Below, one piece after another: positions 18,061 to 27,612 of a stretch of DNA of 64,000 nucleotides (the stretch's first letter is position 1; each line of letters opens with the position of its first letter). The notes under the pieces are model-generated. The model made no database searches. It worked only from the letters and a program-made list of their open reading frames with translations, and was not told where the DNA came from. A program made the position numbers and the translations under genes. Source of the stretch: Type-B symbiont of Plautia stali (GTDB lineage Bacteria; Pseudomonadota; Gammaproteobacteria; Enterobacterales; Enterobacteriaceae); the NCBI GenBank assembly GCA_001485295.1, contig BBOA01000010.1:23369-87368 (forward strand), in the 5' to 3' direction.

Positions 18061-19534
18061 GCAGATCCTCAAGCATCAGGCTTGCTGTGGCTTTGGCGGA
18101 ACCAATCACGCCAGGAATGCCCGCGCCGGGATGGGTGCCCGCGCCGACTAGATAGAGATTGCGGATTTGGCTATCGCGGTTGTGGGGCCGGAACCAGGCG
18201 CTCTGCCGTAAAATCGGCTCGACCGAAAACGCGGAACCCTGATACGCATTCAGCTCGTCGCGAAAATCAAAAGGGGTAAACATGCGGTGCGTTACCAGCT
18301 GGCTGCGTAATCCGGGCATATAGTGCTGCTCCAGATAGGCGAAAATACGGTCGCGTAGCCGCGGACCTTCGATGTTCCAGTCAAGATCGGCGGTGCCGAG
18401 ATGAGGCACCGGTGCCAGCACGTAGTAGCTGCTGCAGTCCGGCGGCGCCAGAGAAGGATCGGTGACGCAGGGCGCATGCAGATAGAGCGAAAAATCCTCC
18501 GCCAGTACGTCGTGATTAAAGATCTCGTCAATCAGCTCGCGGTAGCGCGGCCCGAAGCAGACGGTGTGATGCGCCAGCTGATCGTGATGATGGTTCAGGC
18601 CGAAATAGAGCACAAACAGCGAATTGCTCATGCGCTTGCCTTTCAATTTGCTGGCCTGAGCGGCCGCAGCGGGATGCTGAGTCAGCAGGTCGCCATAGGT
18701 ATGCACCACGTCGGCGTTGGAGGCGACCGCGCGGGTCTCAAAGACGCGGCCATCCTGCAGATGCACCGCCGAAATCGCCTCGCCTTTCGCCTCGATATGG
18801 CTGACGCGCGCGTTCAGCTCCAGCGTGCCGCCCAAATCCTGAAATAGCTTCAGCATGCCCTGAACCAGCACGCCGGTGCCGCCGCGCGGAAACCAGACGC
18901 CCGATTCGCGCTCCAGCGCATGGATCAGCGTGTAGATAGAGGAGGTGGCGAACGGGTTGCCGCCGATCAGCAGCGAGTGAAAAGAGAAGGCCTGACGCAG
19001 CTTTTCATCTTCGATAAAGCTCGCCACTTTGTTGTAGACGCTGCGCCACGCCTGCAAACGCGCCAGCTGCGGCGCGGCGCGCAGCATATCGCGGAAAGAG
19101 AGAAAAGGCACGGTGCCGAGTTTCAGGTAGCCTTCGGCGAAGACGGCGCGCGAGTAGTCGAGAAACCGCTGGTAGCCCGCGACGTCGCGCGGGTTGAATT
19201 TACGGATTTCTGCTTCCAGCCGCCCTTGGTCGTTATCGTAATCGAAAATCTGGCCCGACTCCCAGCAGAGCCGATAGAAGGGCGTGACCGGCAGCAACTC
19301 GACATAGTCGCGCATCGATTTACCCGCCAGCGTAAACAGCTCTTCGATAGCGGTGGGAGCGGTGATCACTGTCGGACCGGCATCAAAGGTAAAGCCCTGA
19401 TCCTGATAAACGTAGGCGCGGCCGCCTGGCTTGTCGCGCTGCTCCAGCAGTCGCGTCGGAACGCCTGCCGTCTGCAGGCGGATCGCCAGTGCCAGTCCGC
19501 CAAATCCTGCGCCAATTACCGTGGTGTGCTTCAT
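18053..19534 (-). CDS. crtI: Phytoene desaturase CrtI
   Basis: FAD-dependent four-step desaturase turning phytoene into lycopene. 493 residues. The N-terminal dinucleotide-binding fold VIGAGFGGLALAIRL starts at residue 5, and the C-terminal carotenoid-desaturase signature (LYLVGAGTHPGAGIPGVIGS) is present. The start overlaps the crtY stop by 4 bases (ATGA). The frame is intact and CTAG is noticeably rarer here than in neighbouring genes. Confidence 0.97.
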   Translation of the reverse strand: MKHTTVIGAGFGGLALAIRLQTAGVPTRLLEQRDKPGGRAYVYQDQGFTFDAGPTVITAPTAIEELFTLAGKSMRDYVELLPVTPFYRLCWESGQIFDYDNDQGRLEAEIRKFNPRDVAGYQRFLDYSRAVFAEGYLKLGTVPFLSFRDMLRAAPQLARLQAWRSVYNKVASFIEDEKLRQAFSFHSLLIGGNPFATSSIYTLIHALERESGVWFPRGGTGVLVQGMLKLFQDLGGTLELNARVSHIEAKGEAISAVHLQDGRVFETRAVASNADVVHTYGDLLTQHPAAAAQASKLKGKRMSNSLFVLYFGLNHHHDQLAHHTVCFGPRYRELIDEIFNHDVLAEDFSLYLHAPCVTDPSLAPPDCSSYYVLAPVPHLGTADLDWNIEGPRLRDRIFAYLEQHYMPGLRSQLVTHRMFTPFDFRDELNAYQGSAFSVEPILRQSAWFRPHNRDSQIRNLYLVGAGTHPGAGIPGVIGSAKATASLMLEDLHE

Positions 19535-20694
19535 TGTGATGGTCTTCGTCCAGAGGGGTGAGCGAGAATAGCTCGTAACGCCGCCAGCGCGGGGATCGGC
19601 GGCTTGCCGCTAAGAATGCGTGCACGATCGGCTAGGGTCAGCCGCCCGGCGTAAAATCGGGCGATCAGGCCCTCCGATAGTCGATAGAAACGCTGCATTA
19701 CGCGCCAGCGCCGATCCGCGTCGCCCGCTAGAAACAGCATTCGGTTCAACATGCGAAAAAAGCCTTGACGCCGCCATGCCGCCTGCGCGAACTGGTGGAT
19801 CCTCGACACAAGGGTTTCCGGGAAGAAATCGCCCTCTGCGACTAGCGCGTCGGCCAGCGCCGCCGCCAGCGGTAGCGAATAACCGGTAGTAGGATGAAAA
19901 AGCCCGCCGCGTAAGCCGACGCAGGCCTGACGGTTCTGCCAGAAACGATTGAAATCGCCCGCCAGGGTAATCGGCAACGCTCCGCGCTCTTCGCGCTCCA
20001 GCGTCTCCAGCTGCCAGCCCTGACGAGCGGCGTAATCGCAAATATTCTGTCGCGCCTGCACCGCAGCCAGCGAGGCGTCGTCGATATAGTGCGTATCCTC
20101 AATCAGCAGTCGCATCGGCGTTAGCGGGAGCGTGTAGACGAAGCGGTAGCCGCCCTGCTGGTCAACGGTGGCGTCCATCAAAATCGGCCCGGTGAGCTGA
20201 TGCGGCTGGCTGAGTGTCCACTCCTGACCGACGAAAGCCTGAAAGCCGATCTGCAACGCGGCGTCAGGCTGGTAGCCGCGCCCGTCGATAACCGTCCGCG
20301 CGCGCAGCACCTCGCCGCTGGCGAGCTGAGCATGATTAGTGCCGCAGCTAGCGACGGTCTGGTTAAGCCGCAACCTGTCGCCGAGCGTATCGCGCAGCAC
20401 CTCGTTGAAGCGCACAGAGGTAATACAGCAGTAGCCGCTGTCGAGCTGACGGTTGAGCTGGGGAAAACGCACCTCATAATGTGGCCAGCGGTGCACCACC
20501 AGCGGCGCGATCCAGCTGTGCTGGTCGGCGCTGAGATCTTCTTCATGGAAACACCAGGTGTGATTGCCGCCCGCCTGTGCGTCGGCATCTAGCAGCAGCA
20601 CGTGCAGATCCGGTCGACAGGCTTTGAGGCGCAGCGCCAGCAGGCCGTTCGCTAGGCCAACGCCGGTTAACAGCAGATCATACTGCGAGGTCAT
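19531..20694 (-). CDS. crtY: Lycopene beta-cyclase CrtY
   Basis: Cyclises both ends of lycopene to beta-carotene. 387 residues, typical of Pantoea CrtY. The N-terminal flavin/NAD fold [16 protein letters not shown] and the [16 protein letters not shown] motif are visible. GGAGAAG precedes the ATG at 20694, which overlaps the end of crtX by 17 bases. The frame is intact. The first glycine of the dinucleotide motif follows Thr (LLTGVG) where many homologues have LVGAG; this is probably tolerated. Confidence 0.95.
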   Translation of the reverse strand: MTSQYDLLLTGVGLANGLLALRLKACRPDLHVLLLDADAQAGGNHTWCFHEEDLSADQHSWIAPLVVHRWPHYEVRFPQLNRQLDSGYCCITSVRFNEVLRDTLGDRLRLNQTVASCGTNHAQLASGEVLRARTVIDGRGYQPDAALQIGFQAFVGQEWTLSQPHQLTGPILMDATVDQQGGYRFVYTLPLTPMRLLIEDTHYIDDASLAAVQARQNICDYAARQGWQLETLEREERGALPITLAGDFNRFWQNRQACVGLRGGLFHPTTGYSLPLAAALADALVAEGDFFPETLVSRIHQFAQAAWRRQGFFRMLNRMLFLAGDADRRWRVMQRFYRLSEGLIARFYAGRLTLADRARILSGKPPIPALAALRAILAHPSGRRPSQ

Positions 20695-21907
20695 AGTGCT
20701 TCTCCGCGCGAACCGGCTGACGCATCAGCAGCGCGCGTTCGACGTCGCCGCAGACGGCGAGCTGCGGCTGCAGAGCCTTCATCCGCTGTTTAATCGCTTT
20801 TTTATCCAGTAGATGACGAAGATGGCGCGCAATCTGATAGCTGGTGGCGAAGCGCGAGGCGCGAATGCCCAGACTATGATGCGCTAGGCACGCCGCGATA
20901 CCGGGCTGATCGAACGCCAGCGGGATCGCTAGCAGCGGTGTAGCGGGCGCCACCGCGTCGAGCACCGTATTCAGGCCGCCATAGGTGATCGCCACGTCGG
21001 CCTGCGCCAGCGCGGCGCGCATTAGCTTGCGCGTCTGGAAATCGCTCAGTCCGCCGCAGTGGGCGATCAGCAGTTCAGCATTGAGTTCGTGGCAGGCTTT
21101 CGTCAGGGTTTTAAACAGGCCATAGAGTCCGCCCTGTAGCGCGCCAAGCGACGCGAAGACGCGCGGCTGCGCGCCGTCGTTAAACAACAGCGCGGCGCAG
21201 GAGAATGCCGGTTCGCGCAGCGGGCCAGTGGCGTGAAAGTGCGCGGGCAGCGCCCGATGCGGGAAATCGAGTGCGAGCGGCAGCTGGCTAATCTGCGCCA
21301 GCGGCGACAGACACTCATACGGCCGACGACTGCCTGAAAGGCCGAACGCCTCTGCATGACGCGCCAGCACGCGATCGTGGCTGTGTATCAGCCAGTCATA
21401 GATTTTTTCGCTGGAGGCGTAACGCGCACGCGCAGCGCTGCCGTTTTCCCATGCAAAAGGCATGACCAGCAGCGGAAAATGCGCTTCGCGATTAACCGGC
21501 AGGGCGTAGGCGACGGAAACGAAAGGCAGCCGCAGCGCCTCCGCCACCAGACCGCCGGCGGGCGCCATCTGATCGACGATCAGTCCATCCACCGCCAGCG
21601 ATCGCAGCGCCGCAGGCAGCTCGCGGCAGAGCATATCGGTGCTGCTAGCCATATCGCGGATTAAACTCAGAATGCCTAGCCCGCCAGGATGTGCTGCCAG
21701 CGGCAGCGTATGGTCGAAGCTGCCCGCCGGATGGTAAGCCAGACTAACCGCGTGGAAATCGATAGTCGCATCGCTAAGCAGCGTGGCGCCATCCGTTTGT
21801 TGAATAAAGGTAATGCGATGGCCACGCGTTATTAGCGCCTGAGACAGCGCCTGCAGCGTGCGCGCATGGCTGTAGAAAGGTGGGGCGATTACGGCGAAAT
21901 GGCTCAT
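20678..21907 (-). CDS. crtX: Zeaxanthin glucosyltransferase CrtX
   Basis: Adds glucose to zeaxanthin hydroxyls to give zeaxanthin (di)glucoside, the polar end-product that sits in the envelope. 409 residues, slightly short of the 413-431 usual. GT1-family C-terminal sugar-nucleotide region: [20 protein letters not shown], then [11 protein letters not shown]. The start at 21907 ([20 protein letters not shown]) overlaps the probable old idi stop as ATGA. Because idi is frameshifted just upstream, the open frame now runs unbroken from 22441 into crtX, but the CrtX start is still the sensible one. Confidence 0.92.
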   Translation of the reverse strand: MSHFAVIAPPFYSHARTLQALSQALITRGHRITFIQQTDGATLLSDATIDFHAVSLAYHPAGSFDHTLPLAAHPGGLGILSLIRDMASSTDMLCRELPAALRSLAVDGLIVDQMAPAGGLVAEALRLPFVSVAYALPVNREAHFPLLVMPFAWENGSAARARYASSEKIYDWLIHSHDRVLARHAEAFGLSGSRRPYECLSPLAQISQLPLALDFPHRALPAHFHATGPLREPAFSCAALLFNDGAQPRVFASLGALQGGLYGLFKTLTKACHELNAELLIAHCGGLSDFQTRKLMRAALAQADVAITYGGLNTVLDAVAPATPLLAIPLAFDQPGIAACLAHHSLGIRASRFATSYQIARHLRHLLDKKAIKQRMKALQPQLAVCGDVERALLMRQPVRAEKHYDLAV

Positions 21908-22730
21908 GGCAGCTCTCCGGCGCGCAGCAGCGGCGCGAGGCACATCAGCGCTGCCGGTGCAGAAACAGGCGACGCGCCGCTGTTCGATTAGCGTCTGAAA
22001 ATGGGCGATTACCGCGTCGGCGGATTGTAGGGCGCTGCTCAGCACCGCCGCCGCTTGACCGAGGATATCCGCGCCTAGGCGCAGCGCTTCAGCGGTGGGG
22101 GGAATACCCCAGTCGGTAAATGCCGTCGTCGCTGCGCACTGCTGCGGCTGCGCATTGCTGGCGCATTCACCTTCGACCGCCGACCAGCTGGTGCCGCCGG
22201 CGCCGGCAATATCGATCATGCTGACGCCCGCCTCGGCCAGCCGCTGCGCCACCTGCAGCAGATTGAGATGGACGATTAGCACCACATCCGCTTCAATCAT
22301 GCTGACAGCGCCCAACGCGCGTTTGCGGCCCTGCTCGCCGAGGATCTGCGCCGTGCCGAGGTTGGCCAGCAGCGGAATATCTGTGGCGATACGGCGCAAA
22401 TCGCGCGTTAGCCCGAGGTTGTTGCCGCTTTCCAGCGCCACGCGCTGCGAGCCGACGCCCAGTGCTAGACCTAGCGCCTGCGCCTCTTCGGCGAGATGAT
22501 GATGGATAGCCAGCGCGCGCCGCCCCGCCGGTCATCGAGCTGATAAGAAAAGGGGCCTGCATAGGGCGGTTGAACAGCCGGGTGTGCAAATCTATCTGAT
22601 CGAGATGCAACTGAGGCCGCGCGCAGTGGGTAAAATACCAGCTGGTAGAGCTGCCCTGCGCGGGTGCGGTGTGACGCAGAACAATATCTAAGTGATCGTT
22701 TTTGCTTTTCGTCAGGTCCGTGTCCTTCAT
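21904..22730 (-). pseudogene. idi: Type 2 isopentenyl diphosphate isomerase, broken
   Basis: FMN-dependent IPP isomerase of the crt-cluster type. Start at 22730 ([39 protein letters not shown]). A frameshift lies near 22535. Two internal deletions are visible: [14 protein letters not shown] jumps to [20 protein letters not shown] at about 22255, and AEALR jumps to [13 protein letters not shown] at about 22080, removing the TIM-barrel segments that hold FMN. A further shift near 21945 breaks the C-terminus. The protein cannot be active. IPP supply must come from a chromosomal isomerase or from the methylerythritol pathway directly. Confidence 0.9.
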
Positions 22731-22764
22731 TGCTGCTCCATATACTCAGACGGGAAACGCGCGG

Positions 22765-23673
22765 TCAACCGACCGAAGCGAGTTTTTTGTCAAACCAAGC
22801 CTGCACGAAATGCCGGGTGGCGTAGCCGCTGTCGCAGGCGGCCGCTAGGTGGCGATCGGCGCGTTGTATATGGTCGCGCAGACGCTTTTCCACCACCTTG
22901 CTGCCCAGCATATTGACCAGCGTCGATTTCCCCGCGTCCTGATGGGCATCTTTGCCGGTATCGCTTAAGTCGTCACACAGGTCGTCCAGCAGCTGAAACG
23001 CCTGACCAAGATCCAGCGAGAAGCGGTACAGTTTTTCGCGCGATTCCAGCGGCGCGCCCGCTACCACAGAGGCCATCTGCATCGCCGCGCTAAAAAGCGC
23101 GCTGGTTTTGTAATGGTTGGTAAGCTGAATGGCGTCGGCGCTGCGCTGCTGACTGCCTTCGGTAAGATCGCGAAACTGTCCCTGTACCAGCCCCTGAATG
23201 CCGACAGCGTGAGAAAGCTCCGCCACTGCCTGAGCTTTCGCATGGCTGCTGATTCCTTCCGCCAGCGCGATAACGCCAAAGGCGCGGCTCAGCAGGGCGA
23301 CAGTCGCCAAGATCGCCACCGGTTCGCCGAACTGGCGATGAATAGTCGGACGCCCGCGCCGCAGTTCGGCATCGTCCATACAGGGGATATCGTCGAGGAT
23401 CAGTGAAGCGGCGTGCACCATCTCAATGGCGCAGGCGAAATCGAGCAGGCCGCCCGCGTCGTCGCGGTAGCCGAGATCCTGCGCGGCCAGTATCAGCAGC
23501 ACGGGGCGGATGCGTTTACCCGGCGCCAGCGCGCCTTCGCGCATGGCGAGGCCCACGCAGTCGCGTTCGTTTTCAGCCGGCAACAGGCGATCGAGACGCT
23601 GCTCGATATCAGCTAGTAGCATCAGAGGGTCGCTGGGGATAAGAGTGAGATCTCTTTCAGCAAAAATGGTCAT
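22765..23673 (-). CDS. crtE: Geranylgeranyl diphosphate synthase CrtE
   Basis: First committed enzyme of the cluster. 302 residues, the typical Pantoea length. The aspartate-rich motifs are DDIPCMD (94-100) and DDLCD (230-234). The start at 23673 is preferred over the in-frame ATG at 23745 since AAGGA lies 9 bases upstream and MTIFAERDL is family-like. Upstream, 213 bases separate it from ytfJ and must hold the crt promoter. Intact, first gene of the leftward transcript. Confidence 0.96.
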   Translation of the reverse strand: MTIFAERDLTLIPSDPLMLLADIEQRLDRLLPAENERDCVGLAMREGALAPGKRIRPVLLILAAQDLGYRDDAGGLLDFACAIEMVHAASLILDDIPCMDDAELRRGRPTIHRQFGEPVAILATVALLSRAFGVIALAEGISSHAKAQAVAELSHAVGIQGLVQGQFRDLTEGSQQRSADAIQLTNHYKTSALFSAAMQMASVVAGAPLESREKLYRFSLDLGQAFQLLDDLCDDLSDTGKDAHQDAGKSTLVNMLGSKVVEKRLRDHIQRADRHLAAACDSGYATRHFVQAWFDKKLASVG

Positions 23674-23886
23674 GATGGCAGTCCTTACTTGCAGGTGAGC
23701 GCGTCGGCCTGTCGTAATTGCAATGAACGAAGTGGCGTAAGTCAAGCCATCATTAAATAAATAGAGCCGGTTATTGTTATTTCCGCCCTGCGCTCACGTT
23801 CTTTTTTTGACGCGACGGTAAAATAAAGCGTAGACGAGAATTTGCAGCCTGACGGGTAAAAAGGAAATAAGTAACAATAATTTTAA

Positions 23887-24474
23887 TTACGAACTAAATG
23901 CGTCGTCACTCTGCGCGGGCGCGCTGGAAATCATCTGGCTAAGTAAAGCGAGCACGCGGCTGACCTCCTGCGGCGTGAGCGCGCCGTCTTTGGCGAAACG
24001 TACAATGCCTTGCACATCGAGAATAACGATGGCGGAGCCGTGCGGGGTCAGCTGCCAGCTGTTTAGCGCCACGCCGCTGCTGTCGATGACGAAGTGTTGC
24101 CAAGGCGCGTTGCGCTTGCTCGCTTTAATACTGCGTTCGACGAAGATAGCGCTTCCAAGGATCGAATCGTCGGTATTGACGATAGTGGTGGTCTGAAAGC
24201 GGCCACGCGGAAAGTGGGCTTGCTGGATAGTGTCGATAAGCGGTGCGTTCTGATCTTTGGCCGACAACCGTCCGGCAACGTGAATCACCATATGGACTTT
24301 GCCGGTGAGCGACTGGATGCTCCAGCGCTGATAGCCCAACGTCTGCTGCTGCATCACGACTTCACCTTCGTTAGCGATAAAAACCGGCGGCAGCGGTTTT
24401 CCGGTTTCGATACTGTGCGCGCCGGCAATGCCGGGTAGAAGTAAGCTGGTAAGCAGCAGTAAATAGCGTTTCAT
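23887..24474 (-). CDS. ytfJ: YtfJ family periplasmic protein
   Basis: 195-residue protein with a cleavable signal peptide (MKRYLLLLTSLLLPGIAGAH) and a thioredoxin/redoxin-like fold ending in the YtfJ pattern VDxxGIVRFAKDGALT-like (VQGIVRFAKDGALTPQEV). Function in E. coli is not settled. Start at 24474 with GAGG upstream. The frame is intact; it is directly upstream of crtE on the same strand but 213 bases away, so co-transcription is uncertain. Confidence 0.85.
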   Translation of the reverse strand: MKRYLLLLTSLLLPGIAGAHSIETGKPLPPVFIANEGEVVMQQQTLGYQRWSIQSLTGKVHMVIHVAGRLSAKDQNAPLIDTIQQAHFPRGRFQTTTIVNTDDSILGSAIFVERSIKASKRNAPWQHFVIDSSGVALNSWQLTPHGSAIVILDVQGIVRFAKDGALTPQEVSRVLALLSQMISSAPAQSDDAFSS

Positions 24475-24658
24475 GCATCCTCGCGCTCGAAAGAGAAAAG
24501 CTATAAGCTTGGGCGAAAACACGCCGCATCGCCAGTGAAGAAAAGATGAATTTTTACACTTAGCTCATAAAGTAATCACTCGCTCAATGAACCAGATCAA
24601 AAAACCGAGTGCCAAATAGTTTAAAGATACAGGTAATCATTCGCAAAAGGAGACGGAT

Positions 24659-24871
24659 ATGAAATATGAGTTAATGGCTCTGCCTGAAATCGCACGCTAT
24701 CTTGGCGTATCGCCATCTCCACTGGGGCGCGCCTATTGTAACCGGAAAACGCTGGGCGTCGTGCCACTGCCCGAGCCGCTGAATCATGTCTCTTTTAGTC
24801 AGCGCTACTGGTCGCGAGAAGAGGTGCGCCAGTTTCGGCATACGCTGCAGCGCGTGCGATATCACGCCTAG
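24659..24871 (+). CDS. Small HTH-like protein (AlpA/MerR-type?)
   Basis: 70 residues, with AAGGAGA 7 bases upstream of the ATG. The N-terminal part ALPEIARYLGVSPSPLGRAY reads like a winged-helix or excisionase-type helix-turn-helix, and YWSREEVRQF resembles the wing of AlpA-like proteins. No partner phage or integrase gene is near. The intact frame and strong ribosome-binding site support a real gene; the DNA-binding role is inference. Confidence 0.6.
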   Translation: MKYELMALPEIARYLGVSPSPLGRAYCNRKTLGVVPLPEPLNHVSFSQRYWSREEVRQFRHTLQRVRYHA

Positions 24872-24872
24872 C

Positions 24873-24898
24873 AAAAAGGGAAGGTTTTCACCTTCCCT
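24873..24898 (-). terminator. Rho-independent terminator between convergent genes
   Basis: AGGGAAGGT (24877-24885), loop TTTC, ACCTTCCCT (24890-24898). On the minus strand it is followed by TTTTTG, so it ends the 24903-25151 gene; it also lies 6 bases past the plus-strand gene stop and may serve both. Confidence 0.8.
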
Positions 24899-24902
24899 CT
24901 GC

Positions 24903-25151
24903 TTAACTCCTGCTAACCGTCCCGCTCATCACGCCGCTAGCCTCCGCATCCACTAGAAAACAGATTAGAGTGGCGTCGCGCTCGGCGGTGACGGTGGATA
25001 GCGCGTCGGTATCGCCCGCCACGTCGCCTTGCTTCAGCGTGATCATATCGACAATTGCCAGTGGCCCGAAGCGTTCACCCGGACGCAGGCGGCGAATAGT
25101 AAAGGGGCCATATTCAAACAGCTGGCCGCGATGGGTGCGCACAACGTTCAT
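24903..25151 (-). CDS. Conserved-looking hypothetical, 82 residues
   Basis: Starts MNVVRTHRGQLFEYGPF with GGAGAAG immediately upstream (25152-25160 on the complement), and ends at a strong terminator. The composition is soluble, beta-rich (FGPLAIVDMITLKQGDV, ATLICFLVDAEA), perhaps a small barrel. There is no signal peptide and I do not recognise the family. Intact frame, likely monocistronic. Confidence 0.65.
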   Translation of the reverse strand: MNVVRTHRGQLFEYGPFTIRRLRPGERFGPLAIVDMITLKQGDVAGDTDALSTVTAERDATLICFLVDAEASGVMSGTVSRS

Positions 25152-25244
25152 CTTCTCCTGTTTTTGTGCGTTAACAAGAGGATAAACAGATTAAAAAAGA
25201 TGAGAAGGCGGGGAATTTGCTTAGAGTATTCAGCTTTTTTGAAT

Positions 25245-25274
25245 AAGCTGCCCGCCCGTTCGGGCGGGCAGCTT
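25245..25274 (-). terminator. GC-rich hairpin after the PepSY gene
   Basis: A perfect 14-base inverted repeat (AAGCTGCCCGCCCG at 25245-25258, complement at 25261-25274) starts 9 bases past the PepSY stop. On the minus strand no strict T-run follows (ATTCAAAAAAG), so it may terminate weakly or protect the mRNA 3' end. Confidence 0.55.
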
Positions 25275-25283
25275 AAGAAGGGG

Positions 25284-27002
25284 CTATTTGCCCTGTTCGT
25301 CGCTTTCTCCGAGGAAGAAATACCACAGTGGAATCGACATCAGACCGGTAAAGACAGAGGTATAGAGGATGACCATCAGCGTCTGAGTAACGTACATCAG
25401 CAGCGACCAGTCGCTAAAGGCGATATGATACTGATCGATGACGCCGCTGATGATGGCTTTGCCCATCACCGTGCCGACGATCATCCACAGGATCACCACG
25501 CTGCGCAGAAAGTAGCGCATCTCTTTTTGCTTTTCGGCAAAGCGGCCGCGCACGATGCCCAGCGGGGATTGCTGCTCGCGAGGCGTCTCCTGCTGCGGCA
25601 GAGCGGCGCGCTGCGCCCGGCGCCAGCGCAGTAGATCGAGCGCGACGAACGCCAGTAGGCTGACTCCCATAACCGGCAGCGCCGCGCTCATCGACAGAGC
25701 TACCAGCAGCGACGCGGCTTGCGCATAGCGCGGGAGCGCCAGCCAGGCAGTTAACAGTGTTTGCGCCGGATTGAGCGCGGGCAGCGCCGGACGGCGGATC
25801 CACCATATGCGATAGCCCAGCACAATCATGGCGCAAAGGCCAAAGCCAAAAACGGCCAGCAGCAGCTGATTAGGCAGGCCGAATAGCACGCCCATATGCG
25901 CATCTACGCCCCAGCGCGTCAGCTTCGTCACTAGCGGAAAGCTGGCGAATTCCACGCGATCGACGATAGCGAAACTGGCGGGATCGACAGACACGGCGTC
26001 AACCTGACTCGGCCAGCTGCGATCGATTTCGCTCACCGTCCAAGCTTGGCCTAATGCTTTCGGCTGGCGTAGCTCCAGTTTCGCCGCGTGAATGCCGTTA
26101 CGGCGCGCGGCGTCGAGAACGTGATCCCAGTCGGCGTCAGGCGCGTTGGCCGCTTTGGGCGCCATTGCCATGCTGCTCATATTCATTCCGTGCATCTGCG
26201 GCATGGAGTGGTGCTCGGCATGGGGATCGGTCATGGCGACAGGCGCGTTTTCATTCAGCGTGGTGCGCACCTGGGGGGTCAGCCAGCCGAAATCGCGGCG
26301 CATTTTATCGATATTGCCGCCCGCCCACTGCGACCAGGTTAGTCCGGTCACCGAGAAAAACACCAGACCCAGCGCCAGCGCAAGGCCGAGCGTCACATGC
26401 CAGTGTCGGGCGAAAGCAAAACCGGACGAACGCTTTTTCACCGCTCTGCGCGGACGTGTGCCGAGCCACAGCAAGATGCCGCTCAGCACAGCGACCCATA
26501 ACCATGAGGCGGCCAGCTCGCTGTATAGGCGGCCGACATCGCCCAGCAGCAGGCCACGATGCAGCTGGTCCAGCCACATGCGCAGCGGCAGCACGCCGCT
26601 GGTGCCATATACGGTCATATCGCCCTTCACCTGCAGGCTATAGGGATCGATAAACACCGAGCGCGATTCCGAAGGGCCGAGATCGCGCTGGCTGAACTGC
26701 ACGCGCGTGGTCTCCTGCGCGCCGGGCGCCGGACGCACCGCATAGATTCGCACCTCTTCGCCGATATGACGACGCGCAGCGGCGATCTGCGACGAGAGCG
26801 GCTGTGGGACGCCCTGTGCCTTGGTGCTTAACGAAGAGGCGTAGAGTACATTTTCGATCTGCGGTGTCAGCACATAGAGCGTGCCGGTCAGCGCGGCCAT
26901 AAAAATAAAGGGGACGATAAACAGCCCGATATAAAAGTGCAGGCGGCGTAGCAGGTTGAACAGCGAGCCGCGCGGCTCTGCCGTTTCATAAGATGAGGAC
27001 AT
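25284..27002 (-). CDS. PepSY-domain membrane protein, Met/His-rich
   Basis: A 572-residue inner-membrane protein of the PepSY-associated TM (PiuB-like) family. An N-terminal membrane helix (LHFYIGLFIVPFIFMAALTG) carries the invariant His, followed by a large periplasmic PepSY portion, TM pairs near 165-180 and 205-225, another near 400, and a cluster of C-terminal helices. Between the second and third TM groups (about residues 255-275) is a Met/His cluster (HAEHHSMPQMHGMNMSSMAM) suited to copper binding. It follows the DUF2946 gene on the same strand with an 83-base gap. A role in metal (copper or siderophore-iron) handling is inferred. Intact. Confidence 0.85.
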   Translation of the reverse strand: MSSSYETAEPRGSLFNLLRRLHFYIGLFIVPFIFMAALTGTLYVLTPQIENVLYASSLSTKAQGVPQPLSSQIAAARRHIGEEVRIYAVRPAPGAQETTRVQFSQRDLGPSESRSVFIDPYSLQVKGDMTVYGTSGVLPLRMWLDQLHRGLLLGDVGRLYSELAASWLWVAVLSGILLWLGTRPRRAVKKRSSGFAFARHWHVTLGLALALGLVFFSVTGLTWSQWAGGNIDKMRRDFGWLTPQVRTTLNENAPVAMTDPHAEHHSMPQMHGMNMSSMAMAPKAANAPDADWDHVLDAARRNGIHAAKLELRQPKALGQAWTVSEIDRSWPSQVDAVSVDPASFAIVDRVEFASFPLVTKLTRWGVDAHMGVLFGLPNQLLLAVFGFGLCAMIVLGYRIWWIRRPALPALNPAQTLLTAWLALPRYAQAASLLVALSMSAALPVMGVSLLAFVALDLLRWRRAQRAALPQQETPREQQSPLGIVRGRFAEKQKEMRYFLRSVVILWMIVGTVMGKAIISGVIDQYHIAFSDWSLLMYVTQTLMVILYTSVFTGLMSIPLWYFFLGESDEQGK

Positions 27003-27085
27003 AGCGTATCCATTTTATTTAGTTAAAAATAGACTTTTCCCCGCTGCGTTATGCGGAGGAAAAGCAGGCATCTTGAGTAAAAAGC

Positions 27086-27496
27086 TCAGCGGAAAGGCGG
27101 GGCGCGAGACCGGTAGACGCGAGGTTCGCTTCGGCGCAGCAAGGGGATAGCGCACGGCGGCGGCACGCGGGCGATCAGCAGCATCAGCCAAGTTAGCGGA
27201 ACCGCCGCCCAGACGATCAGCGGCACATACACTGGTAGCTCGCAATAGCCGCAGGCGAAGCCTTCATCGCCCGACATCATATGCCCTAGGTCATTCATAT
27301 GATGAATCATCAGCATGTGATGATTCATCAGCATGGCGTCAGTGTCGTACGACATCATCGTTATCGTCTGAGTGGGCTGCACGCTGACGTGGCGCGCCGT
27401 CAAATCCTTCGACGCTACGGGCGCGACAAACAGCAGCATCTCCAGGATGGCTAGGCAGGCGCTCAGCCGTTGTTGCAATCGGGTGAAAGAAGTCAT
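27086..27496 (-). CDS. DUF2946 protein, Met/His-rich
   Basis: 136 residues. An N-terminal hydrophobic segment is followed by a Met/His-rich stretch (MLMNHHMLMIHHMNDLGHMM) and the family mark ACGYCELPVYVP, then a second membrane helix. DUF2946 genes commonly sit beside copper-handling or TonB/PepSY genes; here it precedes the Met/His-rich PepSY protein, so the two may act together on copper. Start chosen at 27496 (MTSFTRLQQ). Intact. Confidence 0.8.
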   Translation of the reverse strand: MTSFTRLQQRLSACLAILEMLLFVAPVASKDLTARHVSVQPTQTITMMSYDTDAMLMNHHMLMIHHMNDLGHMMSGDEGFACGYCELPVYVPLIVWAAVPLTWLMLLIARVPPPCAIPLLRRSEPRVYRSRAPPFR

Positions 27497-27612
27497 CAAA
27501 ACATCACATGCTGGCAAAGTAGGGCGCTATTTTACCGCGTTAAGAAGGCAAGCGAGGCTAAATCTGTAAAAATTCTTACCTTTGCCGGGAGACGCGCCTG
27601 ATGCCGAAGGGG

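Noticed and set aside
20678..22441. A genuine Idi-CrtX bifunctional enzyme
   Set aside because: The Idi part lacks large barrel segments and its join to CrtX is a by-product of a frameshift; CrtX has its own family start.
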